NCBI GenBank assembly: GCA_050260675.1
Contig: JBLNCN010000010.1
Span: 282,116 to 346,115 of the forward strand
Direction of reading: 5' to 3'
From: JBBDIP01 sp050260675
Lineage (GTDB): Bacteria; Bacillota; Sulfobacillia; Fermentithermobacillales; Fermentithermobacillaceae
Length of the DNA: 64,000 nt
Shown: in pieces, positions 1 to 8,446 of the stretch
Layout: each line of letters begins with the position of its first letter
How positions within the stretch are numbered: the first letter of the stretch is position 1
Notes under the pieces: generated by a model
Database searches by the model: none
The model's input: only the letters and a program-made list of their open reading frames with translations
Told to the model about the DNA's origin: nothing
Position numbers and translations under genes: made by a program

Positions 1-2
1 GG

Positions 3-641
3 ACCTTGGACGAATTGACGAAGATCTCCAGGATAGCACAGCGTTACGGTGTGGCCGTCATCTCCGACGAGATCCACGGCGAGATCATCTACACCGGGCA
101 CCGGCACTGCCCGTACTCCTCCATATCTTCCGTGGCCGAGGCGCGCTCCATAGTCTGCACGTCCCCGGGCAAGACCTTCAGCATGACAGGGATGGTGGCG
201 TCGATCGCGATCATACCGAACCGTGAACTGAGGGAGAGGTTCGACGCTGCCGCAGGACACCTCATGGGGGGAGTCAACTTCCTGGGCTTGCTGGCGATGG
301 AGACAGCCTACCGGCACGGCGATGAATGGCTAGAGCAGGTGCTTGTCTACCTGGAATCCAACCGCAATTACCTCATGAGCTTCTTCTCGGAAAACGTGCC
401 TCTCGTGAGGCCGGTGAAGCCAGAGGGCTCGTTTCTGGTTTGGCTTGATTGCACCGATCTTCGGCTGGGGCCCAAGCAACTGCAATCGTTCTTTGTGGAG
501 AAGGCGGGAGTCGGCCTGGTCCCAGGCGTGTCCTACGGACCTGGAGGGGAGTGCTTCATGAGGATGAACTTCGCCTATCCGAGGAGTGTCCTTGAGGAAG
601 GCCTTCAGCGAATAGCCCTTGCTGTAGACGCTGCGGAATAG
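3..641 (+). CDS. PatB/MalY-type PLP aminotransferase/C-S lyase, 3' part only
   Basis: The gene runs in from before the window; only the last 212 or so codons are present, so the start and N-terminal domain are missing. Visible are the fold-type I landmarks ISDEIHGEI (PLP ring aspartate region) and SPGKTFSMTGM, whose lysine is the expected Schiff-base residue, followed by a C-terminal domain with the substrate-carboxylate arginine region near FMRMNFA. The family usually cleaves cystathionine or cysteine C-S bonds (PatB/MalY) or transaminates; which it does here cannot be told. The protein ends about 100 bases before the arsenic unit, and nothing links the two functionally. Confidence 0.8.
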   Translation, partial: TLDELTKISRIAQRYGVAVISDEIHGEIIYTGHRHCPYSSISSVAEARSIVCTSPGKTFSMTGMVASIAIIPNRELRERFDAAAGHLMGGVNFLGLLAMETAYRHGDEWLEQVLVYLESNRNYLMSFFSENVPLVRPVKPEGSFLVWLDCTDLRLGPKQLQSFFVEKAGVGLVPGVSYGPGGECFMRMNFAYPRSVLEEGLQRIALAVDAAE

Positions 642-691
642 GCGGCATCATCCCTCGACTGTAGAGGTAGCGGATGCTTTTCCACAGACTG

Positions 692-719
692 TTGCCAAGT
701 TCATATATAAACATATAAT
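692..719 (+). promoter_or_regulatory. Promoter of the arsR-arsM unit
   Basis: TTGCCA (692-697) and TATAAT (714-719) are separated by 16 bases, a near-consensus sigma-A promoter just ahead of arsR. The -10 box lies inside the palindrome at 712-725, as expected for a promoter repressed by ArsR. Confidence 0.65.
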
Positions 720-725
720 TATATG
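712..725. promoter_or_regulatory. Probable ArsR operator, perfect 14-bp palindrome
   Basis: CATATAATTATATG reads the same on both strands and covers the -10 box. A further CATATA half-site lies at 702-707. ArsR/SmtB repressors bind AT-rich dyads at such positions; autoregulation relieved by arsenite is therefore likely. The dyad is seen directly; the binding is inferred. Confidence 0.6.
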
Positions 726-740
726 GTGAGGTGAACCTAG

Positions 741-1055
741 ATGGACCTAGCGAAAGTGGCGGCCGCCCTCGCTGATCCTGTGCGCATCTCGATCATTCGA
801 CTCTTGGCCAACCCCCCGGAGCAACCTGCATGTTCCCCGCCAGATGGTATTGCTGCCGATGGAGTCTGCGTATGCGAGTTCTCGCAGCACCTGCGAATAT
901 CGCAGCCCCGCGCATCTTACCATCTGAGGATCCTGAAGGAGGCGGGGCTGGTAACCGAGAGGCCTAAAGGAAAGTGGACCTATTACGCCATCGAACCCGA
1001 TCAGATTGTCGATCTCTGCCGCTGTCTGAAGATGGCGGCGGGCGTCCGAGAGTGA
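741..1055 (+). CDS. arsR: ArsR/SmtB-family arsenic-responsive repressor
   Basis: A 104-residue winged-helix protein. The start ATG follows GGTGAGGTGAACC. The recognition helix region reads ISQPRASYHLRIL and the wing includes ERPKGKWTYYAI. A CVCEF motif sits just before it, giving the paired cysteines that many ArsR proteins use to bind As(III); another cysteine (ACSPP) lies upstream and might be a third ligand. It is followed after 14 bases by the arsM-type gene, so the two are probably one transcript controlled from the dyad at 712-725. Its role as arsenite-sensing repressor is well supported by motif plus neighbour; direct metal specificity is inferred. Confidence 0.88.
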   Translation: MDLAKVAAALADPVRISIIRLLANPPEQPACSPPDGIAADGVCVCEFSQHLRISQPRASYHLRILKEAGLVTERPKGKWTYYAIEPDQIVDLCRCLKMAAGVRE

Positions 1056-1069
1056 GGAGGAGGAAGGGT

Positions 1070-2290
1070 ATGAACGACAACGTTAAAGCGAACGACGCCG
1101 GCTCCTTGGGAAGCAACGGGGCTGCAGGGACTAGCGACCTCCGGTCGGCAGTTAGGGACCATTATGCGATCAGGGCCACAAGCGATATTGTCGAGATCGG
1201 ACATCATGGGCCGGAACAGCTCAACGGACCTGCTGAGCTTGCGGGTCCCATTCTCGGCTGCGGAAATCCTCTGGATAGAGCCAATCTCAAACCGGGCGAG
1301 GACGTGCTGGATTTGGGGTCCGGAGCCGGGCGGGAGGTCATCGAGGCGGCGTCCCGGATCGTCCCTAACGGCGTGGCATACGGCCTGGACATGACCGACG
1401 AGATGCTGGCCATCGCCCAGGAGAACCGGCGCCGCGCAGGCGCGTTCAACTCCGTCTTCATAAAAGGAACCATCGAGAACATGCCTCTGCCCGATGCGAG
1501 CGTGGACGTCATAATCTCCAACTGCGTTATCAATCTCTCCCAGGACAAGCCGAGGGTAATGAGAGAGATGATGCGTGTTCTGCGCCCCGGAGGACGGCTA
1601 GCCATATCCGACACCGTTGCCGATAGGCCGGTTTCCGAGGAGGCCAAGAACAACGAAGAGCTGTGGTGTGCGTGTATCTCCGGGGCTCCGCAGCCGGAGG
1701 AGTACCGTCAGCTGCTGGTTGAGGCGGGTTTTGTTGACGTTGAGGTCGATGTAGCCGGGTGGGATGACGGGGACAAAGAGGGGCGCGGTTTTCGAGTCGG
1801 AAGCGCTTTCATCTCCGGGTTCAAGCCCGTTCAGAAGCCGGGTACGACGAGGATTGAGCCAGCCACCCAGGCTGACATGGCTGAAGTCTTTGCTCTCCTC
1901 GAAAGCGAGGGCCTACCCACGGACGATCTGGCTGAAGGGACCTGCAACCTCATCGTCCTGAGGGAAAAGGATGGGCGAATCTCGGGAGTAGGAGGAATCG
2001 AGTTCCATGGGAATCAGGCCCTCCTTCGCTCTTTGTGCGTGAGGCCGGATTTTCGCGGCAGGGGCATTGGCACGCGTCTGACAGCGGCTCTCATCAGGAT
2101 GGCCAGGGCTCAGGGCTGCAAGGAGGCATACATCCTGACCGAGACCGCTCCGGACTTTGCGCGGAAGCGGGGGTTTACCGTCGTTAGCAGAGATCAGGTG
2201 AAGGGACCGGTGACGAAGTCGTCGCAGTTCAGGGCCGCATGTCCGAATACTGCCACTGTGCTGAGGATGAACCTGGCATACTGCTGCTGA
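1070..2290 (+). CDS. arsM: Arsenite methyltransferase fused to an ArsN2-like GNAT acetyltransferase
   Basis: A 406-residue protein starting at the ATG after GAGGAGGAGGAAGGG. Residues about 25-270 are ArsM: SAM-binding motif VLDLGSGAGREV near 79, and the cysteines of CGNPLD, SNCVINL and WCACISGAPQP, which fit the As(III)-binding set of ArsM enzymes that methylate arsenite with SAM. Residues about 270-402 form a GNAT domain with the acetyl-CoA signature RPDFRGRGIGTRL and the pattern ETAPDFARKRGF, resembling ArsN2 acetyltransferases of ars operons. The join is inside one uninterrupted reading frame, so this is a real fusion. The first 25 residues are low-complexity. The longer reading frame starting at 974 overlaps arsR and has a poorer start. 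Confidence 0.85.
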   Translation: MNDNVKANDAGSLGSNGAAGTSDLRSAVRDHYAIRATSDIVEIGHHGPEQLNGPAELAGPILGCGNPLDRANLKPGEDVLDLGSGAGREVIEAASRIVPNGVAYGLDMTDEMLAIAQENRRRAGAFNSVFIKGTIENMPLPDASVDVIISNCVINLSQDKPRVMREMMRVLRPGGRLAISDTVADRPVSEEAKNNEELWCACISGAPQPEEYRQLLVEAGFVDVEVDVAGWDDGDKEGRGFRVGSAFISGFKPVQKPGTTRIEPATQADMAEVFALLESEGLPTDDLAEGTCNLIVLREKDGRISGVGGIEFHGNQALLRSLCVRPDFRGRGIGTRLTAALIRMARAQGCKEAYILTETAPDFARKRGFTVVSRDQVKGPVTKSSQFRAACPNTATVLRMNLAYCC

Positions 2291-2360
2291 CGTCTTGACC
2301 GCGGGAATCTGTTGGCATAAGGTTTCGGCAGATACCAGCGTCCAAGGAGCGTAAGGCCAG

Positions 2361-3305
2361 ATGAAGATACTCAATACCCGTGCATGGGATGATTTTGAGA
2401 AGACGGCCATTTCCGGCGTAGTCCGGGACGTCACATTCCTTGAGCCGGGGACCGACGGAAAGATGGAAGACCTAGTGAACCAAGCCGATGTGCTTTTTGG
2501 TTTCCCGTCAATCCCGATAGAGGCCATAGCCAAGTCCCCGACTCTCAGGCTGCTCCATGTCCCGTCCACCGGTGTAGACAAATATGTGACGCCGGAGATG
2601 AGGGCTTCCCGTATCATCCTGACCAACAGCCGGGGTGTCCAGGCCAAGCCGGTGTCGGAGCACGCCGTGATGCTTATGCTGGCGCTGTCGTACAAGCTGC
2701 CGCAGCTCCAGCGGAACCAGGCTACACGCTCCTGGGAGAACGTAGGCGTCGAAAGGCTGGAAGGCCAGACAGCGGGGCTCCTGGGGTTGGGTGCGATTGG
2801 TGAGGAAATCGCTAGGAAGTGCAAGGCTTTCGATATGCGGGTCATCGGGACTCGCAGGGATGCTTCAGTCGTCCCGCCTAATGTGGATGAGGTGTTCGAC
2901 CCAAAGGACACCAACGAGGTGCTCCGGCAATCCGACTTTGTGCTCTGCTCGCTTCCCCTCACCCTGGAAACGGAGCGGTTCATGGACTACGGCCGGTTCT
3001 GCGCGATGAAGTCCACTGCCTATTTTGTGAACGTTGGGCGCGGGCCGGTCGTGGTCGAGGAAGATCTGATTCGTGCCCTGAGAGAGGGCCGGTTCAAGGG
3101 TGCCGGGCTGGATGTGTTCGAGACGGAGCCTCTGCCCAAGGAAAGCCCGCTATGGGGAATGGAGAACGTGATCGTCACTCCCCACGCCGCAGGCAACGCC
3201 AAGGCCAACCGCCAAAAGGTCCTTGCCATCCTGGTTGAGAACCTCCGGCGCATGCAGGCAGGTCTGCCGCTTGTCAACGTCGTGGACATGACACTGGGCT
3301 ACTAA
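2361..3305 (+). CDS. D-isomer-specific 2-hydroxyacid dehydrogenase
   Basis: A 314-residue NAD(P)-dependent dehydrogenase. The Rossmann motif GLGAIGEE is near residue 142, and the catalytic triad of the family is visible: Arg in NVGRGPVV, Glu in LDVFETEPLP and His in VTPHAAG. Such enzymes interconvert 2-oxo acids and D-2-hydroxy acids, or phosphoglycerate, glyoxylate and similar compounds; the substrate cannot be read from sequence. Length is normal. It opens a same-strand run of catabolic genes and may reduce or oxidise products of amino-acid breakdown. Confidence 0.85.
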   Translation: MKILNTRAWDDFEKTAISGVVRDVTFLEPGTDGKMEDLVNQADVLFGFPSIPIEAIAKSPTLRLLHVPSTGVDKYVTPEMRASRIILTNSRGVQAKPVSEHAVMLMLALSYKLPQLQRNQATRSWENVGVERLEGQTAGLLGLGAIGEEIARKCKAFDMRVIGTRRDASVVPPNVDEVFDPKDTNEVLRQSDFVLCSLPLTLETERFMDYGRFCAMKSTAYFVNVGRGPVVVEEDLIRALREGRFKGAGLDVFETEPLPKESPLWGMENVIVTPHAAGNAKANRQKVLAILVENLRRMQAGLPLVNVVDMTLGY

Positions 3306-3399
3306 CCGTCTACTAGGCCGGCCCCGCGCCAGCCCTGAAGGGGAACCAGGTTCCGCCCTGGAAATACCAGTGCAGGGAACCAGGATGGGAGGTGACGCT

Positions 3400-4509
3400 G
3401 TGGCTCCAATGGAGTTCCGTTATCTCGGCGATTCCACCCTCAGAGTCTCAGCCCTATCTCTCGGTTGCCGGGGGTTCGGAAGGCGGGGCATCTCCGCGGA
3501 AGTATGCAAGACTGTCGTCGGAACGGCCCTTGACCTTGGGATCAACTTCTTCGATACGGCAGACGTCTATGGTGATGGCCAATCTGAGGAATATCTCGCC
3601 GGAGCGCTCGCGCGTCAACCCCGTGACTCATACGTGATCGCCACCAAAGGCGGATCGGAGAGGCCTGGCCCCGGAATGGAGCGCCAGAACGGAGACCCGG
3701 CTTACCTCCGCAAGTCTCTGGAAGCCAGCCTCCGGCGCCTCAGCACCGACTACATAGACCTCTACCAGCTTCATAACCCGGACCCCGCAGTCCCGATTCA
3801 GGAGACCGCGGGAGCCTTCGCCAAGTTTATTGAGGAAGGCAAAATACGTTACGCAGGCGTAAGCAATATGGATAAGCAGGAGCTGTCTGAGTGGCTCCAG
3901 GTTGTGCCCGGCACGGTCTCCATCCAGCTCTCCTGCTCGCTTCTTGACCGGACGAGGGCCGACGCCATGTTTCCTCACGGCCATGACCCGAAGCTGTCGC
4001 TCATCCCCTGGTCTCCGCTTTTCGACGGGTTTCTGGTGAACCCGCCACCCTTGGAGCCGGAGAGGCGAACCGGTTTTTTCTCGATGTTGCCCATGGACTT
4101 CATGGAGAAGGCGCACAAGGTCTGCTCCTTGATACGCGCGATGGCTGCTGATTACTGGACCAAGCCCTCGGCAATTGCCCTATCGTGGGTGCTGCGCCGC
4201 CTTGAAGTGGCCACGGTGCCGGTCGGGACGACAAGCCCGATACACCTCAAGGAGAATGCCCGGGCGCTTGAGGTAGACATATCGAATAGGGACCTTCAGC
4301 AGCTTGATGAGGCTTCACTGGCAGTGCCACCACCGGAGATCCTGCGCATCATGGAGGTGACAGGCGTTCTGGACGGAGGGCGTGTCGCAGTATTGCCGGT
4401 CGGCCTCAAGGTCAAGATCCCCGGTAGGGTGAGGCCCAAAGAGCGTATCGAGGTAAACCTTTGGGATGGCCGGGTCTACGCGTTTCCGGGCCAGGACCGG
4501 CCCAGCTGA
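3400..4509 (+). CDS. Aldo/keto reductase
   Basis: A 369-residue AKR. GTG at 3400 is chosen because GGGAGGTGA sits 4-5 bases ahead; an in-frame GTG at 3370 lacks such a site. The family tetrad is visible: Asp and Tyr in DTADVYGDG, Lys in IATKGG, and His in YQLHNPD. The usual 300-330-residue barrel is followed by about 50 extra residues (from roughly RVAVLPVGLKV) that look like a small beta-rich tail; I do not recognise it. It likely reduces carbonyls with NADPH. The next gene begins 16 bases downstream. Confidence 0.8.
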   Translation: MAPMEFRYLGDSTLRVSALSLGCRGFGRRGISAEVCKTVVGTALDLGINFFDTADVYGDGQSEEYLAGALARQPRDSYVIATKGGSERPGPGMERQNGDPAYLRKSLEASLRRLSTDYIDLYQLHNPDPAVPIQETAGAFAKFIEEGKIRYAGVSNMDKQELSEWLQVVPGTVSIQLSCSLLDRTRADAMFPHGHDPKLSLIPWSPLFDGFLVNPPPLEPERRTGFFSMLPMDFMEKAHKVCSLIRAMAADYWTKPSAIALSWVLRRLEVATVPVGTTSPIHLKENARALEVDISNRDLQQLDEASLAVPPPEILRIMEVTGVLDGGRVAVLPVGLKVKIPGRVRPKERIEVNLWDGRVYAFPGQDRPS

Positions 4510-4525
4510 TACTGGAGGGGTTAGC

Positions 4526-5695
4526 GTGGAATCACTTAGAGCATTCGTCTCAGATGAACGCATACTGCAGCTGCTGTCCGACCTTATCAGGATCGACTCC
4601 GTGAACCCAAGCCTGGTGCCTGGGGGAAGGGGAGAAGTCGAGATCGCCCACCGCTTGGGCGAGTACATGCAGGGCATTGGGCTAGAGGTCAGGTATCAGG
4701 AGTTCTTGCCGGGCAGGCCCAATGTGATCGGTATCCTGAAAGGCACCGGTGGAGGAAAGAGCGTCATGCTTAACGGCCACATCGATACGGTGAACACTGC
4801 CGGGATGGATATCGACCCCCTCTATCCAAGGTTTGAAGACGGTAAGGTCTACGGCCGCGGCAGCTTCGATATGAAGGGCGGAGTGGCCGCAATGGTAGAG
4901 GCCGTGGCGGCCATCGCCGGCTCGGGCCGGAGGCTTCGCGGAGACGTTATCGTTACAGGTGTAGGCGATGAGGAATACGCTAGCGCTGGGACGGAAGCAA
5001 TCGTGCGGGAGTACAAGGCCGACGCAGCTATCAACTGCGAACCTACGGGCCTCGACCTTGTCCTCGCCCACAAGGGATTTGCCTGGATGCGCACCACCGT
5101 GGAAGGCAAAGCCGCCCACGGCTCTCTGCCTTGGGAGGGTGTTGACGCCATCACCAAAGCGGCGCGCTTCCTGGTCGAACTTGAAAAGATGGCTTCCGAG
5201 GAGTTCCCCAAGAGGACTCATCCGCTGGTCGGGTCCGGCTCGGTTCACGCCTCACTGATAAGCGGCGGCGCCGAGCTCTCGACATACCCATCCAAGTGTG
5301 TGGTCGAGCTGGAACGCAGGACGATCCCCGGTGAGGACAGGGACACCGTTGTCCGGGAGATGGAAGCGCTGCTGGGGCGGATTTCCGCTGCAGATCCGCA
5401 GTTCAGGGCCCGAAACGAGGTCTTCTTCTACCGGCCGTCCTTCGAGGTTTCACCCAAAGAACCAATCGTGCAGGCGCTGCAGAAGGCCTGCGTGGAGGTT
5501 TTCGGACAAGAGCCTGCTCACTCAGGCACCAGTCCGTGGCTTGACTCGGCCATACTGAAAGACGCCGGCATTCCGACAGCGGTCTTCGGGCCGTTGGGCG
5601 GTGGAGCGCACAGCGCCGTGGAATGGGTGGATTTCCGGTCGGTCGTGGATACCGCCAGAGTCCTCTACCAGGCTATAGCCAACTTCTGCGGCTAG
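4526..5695 (+). CDS. M20-family amidohydrolase (ArgE/DapE type)
   Basis: 389 residues from the GTG preceded by GGAGGGG. Metal-site motifs of M20 deacylases are present: GHIDTV (His/Asp), GRGSFDMKGG (bridging Asp), GDEEYAS (catalytic Glu pair), NCEPTG and the C-terminal GGGAHSAVEWVD histidine. The dimerisation/lid domain lies between residues about 185 and 290. Members remove acyl groups from N-acyl amino acids, including acetylornithine and succinyl-diaminopimelate; the biosynthetic partners of either pathway are not nearby, so a broader N-acyl-amino-acid or peptide substrate fits the catabolic neighbours better. Cytosolic. Confidence 0.85.
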   Translation: MESLRAFVSDERILQLLSDLIRIDSVNPSLVPGGRGEVEIAHRLGEYMQGIGLEVRYQEFLPGRPNVIGILKGTGGGKSVMLNGHIDTVNTAGMDIDPLYPRFEDGKVYGRGSFDMKGGVAAMVEAVAAIAGSGRRLRGDVIVTGVGDEEYASAGTEAIVREYKADAAINCEPTGLDLVLAHKGFAWMRTTVEGKAAHGSLPWEGVDAITKAARFLVELEKMASEEFPKRTHPLVGSGSVHASLISGGAELSTYPSKCVVELERRTIPGEDRDTVVREMEALLGRISAADPQFRARNEVFFYRPSFEVSPKEPIVQALQKACVEVFGQEPAHSGTSPWLDSAILKDAGIPTAVFGPLGGGAHSAVEWVDFRSVVDTARVLYQAIANFCG

Positions 5696-5704
5696 GAGAG
5701 TCCG

Positions 5705-6082
5705 ATGAACAGAATCGGGATCGACGTTGTTCCCGTGAGTCGAATAAGGACGAGCCTTGAGCGCCGCCAGGACGCGTATTTCGCCAAGCTGCTTACTCCC
5801 CGCGAAGCCGAGTACTGCGCGGGGGTGCGGATGATCGAGCGCGTCGCCGGGCGCGTCGCCGCCAAGGAAGCAGTCATGAAGGTCATAGGCCAAGGTTGGC
5901 CGGCTGTCGGCTGGACTGACATTGAAGTGTTGCCAGGCCCCGCTGGCCGGCCGGTCGTCTGCCTTACGGGAAGAGCGCTGGAGCATGCGCAGGTCGTGGG
6001 GCTCGAAGATATCGACGTATCCATCACTCACGACGGGGATCTGGCTATCGCCGCGGCGCTGGGCTCCCTGAGGGGGAAGTAG
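5705..6082 (+). CDS. acpS: Holo-[acyl-carrier-protein] synthase
   Basis: A 125-residue AcpS-type phosphopantetheinyl transferase, which transfers 4'-phosphopantetheine from CoA to acyl carrier protein. The two family signatures are present: IGIDVVPVSRI at the N-terminus (metal-binding Asp) and RVAAKEAVMKVIG (Glu/Lys). Length is normal. It ends 1 base before nnr, an acpS-nnr arrangement that is common in Bacillota, so the two are translationally close. Confidence 0.92.
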   Translation: MNRIGIDVVPVSRIRTSLERRQDAYFAKLLTPREAEYCAGVRMIERVAGRVAAKEAVMKVIGQGWPAVGWTDIEVLPGPAGRPVVCLTGRALEHAQVVGLEDIDVSITHDGDLAIAAALGSLRGK

Positions 6083-6083
6083 G

Positions 6084-7763
6084 ATGTATCTGGTTAGCGG
6101 CAGCGAGATGCGGGAGATAGACGCAAAAGCACAAGACATGGGGCTTTCAGCCATGATCCTCATGGAGAACGCCGGGAGAGCGTTGGCTGCGGAGGCAGCG
6201 GCTTTCCTTGGGCCTCTCCTCCCGGGCGGCGCTGCGGACCGGACCCGGGAGATTCCCAAAGCTCTGGTGTTCGTCGGACCCGGGCAAAACGGCGGCGACG
6301 GCTTCTGCGCGGCCAGGCACCTCTCTTCCATGGGGTACCCTGTCAAGGTGCTCTTCTTCGGGGAACCCTCGAGGCTGCCGCCTGAGGCCAGGGCCAACTA
6401 CGATGCTCTGGTGTCGTACCCGGTGGAGATCCTAGAGTGGCTGGACACGACCGCCGGCTTGGCGGCGGAAGGGCACGAGGTGCATGAGGAACATGAGGAG
6501 CATGCGGAACGCGAGGAGCATGCAGGCGGAGGCGCATGGTGGCCTGACTGGGCAGATGGCCCAGTAGGTGTAGCGATCGATGCCTTGCTGGGTACCGGGC
6601 AGAAAGGTGATCCCAAGCCACCCATCGACGCCGCGGTCCGCATCGTAAACAGCCTGCATCGAAGGGGTATCCCGGTTGTCGCCTGTGACGTTCCCACGGG
6701 TGTCGACGCCAATACCGGCAGGCTCTACGAGCCCGCGGTTTTGGCCGACGCCACAGTGACTATGGGACTTCCGAAGATCGGGCTTTACTCCTACCCGGGA
6801 AGGGCTAATGCAGGGCGGATCGTGACGGACAGTCTGGGGCTTCCTCCCGCGCTGACGGAGGCGCCTTCGGCAGTCAGAGCCGTGTTCATTGAAGATGCCC
6901 GTCAGGTCATGCCTTCGCGAGGATCGGACCACCACAAGGGAATGTCAGGCCACGTCACTGTCGTTGCCGGCTCCGTGGGCATGGCCGGGGCAGCAGCTTT
7001 GTGCGCAAAAGCGACACTCAGGGCCGGCGCCGGAACCGTGACACTGCTGTGTCCGGAAGGCATTTACGAGGCTTGCGCTCCCATGGTCCCGGAGGTCATG
7101 GTCTTGCCGTGTATCCCAGGGTCTCACCTGCGTTTCGACGGGGCGGCTTTGGAAGTGGTCGCGGGTTTCCTGCCCCGTTCTTCCTGTTTGGTGATAGGCC
7201 CCGGAATCGGGAGGGACGGCGGTCAGGAGAGGTTTCTGGAAGGCCTCCTTCCTTTGGTCGTACAATCCGGCGTACCCTGCCTCATCGACGCCGACGGCCT
7301 GTATGCGCTCTCTCGGCTGGGCGGCCTCTCATATCTCGCGAGATACGAGGGCAAGTTTATCCTGACTCCGCACCCCGGAGAGCTGGCGGTCCTCACCGGC
7401 GCCGCTACCCGCGAGATAGGGCTCGATAGGCCGGGGCACGCCCTTCGTGCCGCGATGGGTTCAAAAAGCGTCGTATGCCTGAAGGGTGCGGGGACATGCG
7501 TGGCGAACTCATCGGGAGACCTACGCGTCAACACATCGGGAGATCCCGCGATGGCCACCGCCGGTTCCGGAGACGTACTAGCGGGGGTAGTCGCGGCGCT
7601 GGTTTCCCAGGGCCTGTCAACGTTCGATGCATCTTGGCTCGGCGTCTTTTGGCACGGGCTTGCCGGTGAGCTGGCAAGGCGCAAGTTCGGGTCGTACGGA
7701 GCGATAGCAGGTGATCTCTGCGACTCCCTTCCGGAGGCGCGTCATGCAATCGAGGGGAGATGA
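6084..7763 (+). CDS. nnr: Bifunctional NAD(P)H-hydrate epimerase / ADP-dependent dehydratase
   Basis: A 559-residue fusion that repairs hydrated NAD(P)H. Residues about 1-250 are the YjeF-N epimerase (GPGQNGGDGF; DALLGTGQKG); residues about 270-555 are the ribokinase-like dehydratase (HKGMSGHVTVVAGS, TPHPGELAVLTG, GSGDVLAGVVAALV). The family is usually 500-520 residues; the extra length comes largely from a Glu/His-rich stretch at about residues 132-150 (EGHEVHEEHEEHAEREEHAG), encoded at 6470-6530, inside the epimerase domain. Its role is unknown. It sits between acpS and mazEF. Confidence 0.93.
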   Translation: MYLVSGSEMREIDAKAQDMGLSAMILMENAGRALAAEAAAFLGPLLPGGAADRTREIPKALVFVGPGQNGGDGFCAARHLSSMGYPVKVLFFGEPSRLPPEARANYDALVSYPVEILEWLDTTAGLAAEGHEVHEEHEEHAEREEHAGGGAWWPDWADGPVGVAIDALLGTGQKGDPKPPIDAAVRIVNSLHRRGIPVVACDVPTGVDANTGRLYEPAVLADATVTMGLPKIGLYSYPGRANAGRIVTDSLGLPPALTEAPSAVRAVFIEDARQVMPSRGSDHHKGMSGHVTVVAGSVGMAGAAALCAKATLRAGAGTVTLLCPEGIYEACAPMVPEVMVLPCIPGSHLRFDGAALEVVAGFLPRSSCLVIGPGIGRDGGQERFLEGLLPLVVQSGVPCLIDADGLYALSRLGGLSYLARYEGKFILTPHPGELAVLTGAATREIGLDRPGHALRAAMGSKSVVCLKGAGTCVANSSGDLRVNTSGDPAMATAGSGDVLAGVVAALVSQGLSTFDASWLGVFWHGLAGELARRKFGSYGAIAGDLCDSLPEARHAIEGR

Positions 7764-8082
7764 GGGGCCCGGACTGCGGGCCAAAGAGGTGCCCAGGTTG
7801 AAGAGAGTTACCGTTACCTTGAGCGAAGACACTCTGTCCTACATGGAGTGCCTTCAGGCAGAAACCAACAGGCATCGGTCCGATCTCATCCGCGAGGCCT
7901 GCTACCTCTACATTGAGGAGCGGCGCCGGGCCAGCCTTCGCGAGAAGATGAAGGCCGGCTATCAAGAAATGGCCGAGATCAACCGTCTCCTGGCGGAGGA
8001 GCTGGCGTCAGACTTCGATTGCGTCCCGAGGGCGCTGTCGGCGGGAGACTACCACAGCATGGATCCCTGGAGGAAGGCCTGA
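7744..8082 (+). CDS. MazE-like ribbon-helix-helix antitoxin (EndoAI/NdoAI type)
   Basis: 112 residues from the ATG at 7744, which overlaps the last 20 bases of nnr. A TTG at 7798 with AAGAGGTG upstream is an alternative start and would begin at the ribbon strand itself. The RHH core is VTVTLSEDTLSYM followed by NRHRSDLIREACYLYIEERR; the tail MKAGYQEMAEIN resembles the MazF-binding tail of Bacillus EndoAI. It would bind its own promoter and neutralise the MazF toxin encoded directly downstream. Assignment rests on the RHH pattern plus the adjacent mazF. Confidence 0.82.
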   Translation: MQSRGDEGPGLRAKEVPRLKRVTVTLSEDTLSYMECLQAETNRHRSDLIREACYLYIEERRRASLREKMKAGYQEMAEINRLLAEELASDFDCVPRALSAGDYHSMDPWRKA

Positions 8083-8433
8083 TTGGATCCTGCAAGGGGA
8101 GACATCTACTTCGCCGACCTCTCTCCCGTCATTGGCTCTGAACAAGGCGGGTTTAGGCCGGTGTTGGTGATCCAGAACGATATCGGCAACAAGTACAGCC
8201 CCACGGTCATAGTCTCCGCGATAACCTCACAGATACAGAAAGCCCGGCTGCCAACTCACGTAGAACTACCGGCCCACCTGTCAGGACTGGAGCGGGACTC
8301 GGTTGTTCTCGCCGAGCAGGTCCGGACCATAGATAAGAAGCGCCTTCGGAGACGCGTGTCACGTCTAGACGACGAGATAATGACCAAAGTCGATGAAGCG
8401 CTGGCCATTTCGGTCGGGCTCCGGCCCATATAA
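8083..8433 (+). CDS. mazF: MazF/EndoA-type mRNA interferase toxin
   Basis: 116 residues, starting at a TTG that directly follows the antitoxin stop (TGATTG), with GGAGGAAGG upstream: tight coupling, typical of toxin-antitoxin pairs. The PemK/MazF fold motifs RGDIYFADLSPVIGSEQGG and RPVLVIQND carry the catalytic arginine, and TVIVSAITSQ carries the catalytic threonine. It would cleave single-stranded RNA at a short sequence. Bacillus and Clostridium keep this pair on the chromosome near alr/acpS/nnr genes, so this is probably the ancestral locus and not an imported plasmid module. Confidence 0.92.
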   Translation: MDPARGDIYFADLSPVIGSEQGGFRPVLVIQNDIGNKYSPTVIVSAITSQIQKARLPTHVELPAHLSGLERDSVVLAEQVRTIDKKRLRRRVSRLDDEIMTKVDEALAISVGLRPI

Positions 8434-8446
8434 GGGAGAGAGACGC

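Noticed and set aside
1913..2983. Reverse-strand open frame of 356 codons across arsM and the dehydrogenase
   Set aside because: Ser/Arg-rich with no motif; it spans two genes with clear domain signatures on the other strand.
7650..7666. Sigma-54 promoter-like TGGCAC-N4-TTGC
   Set aside because: The spacing is one base short of the consensus and it lies inside nnr.
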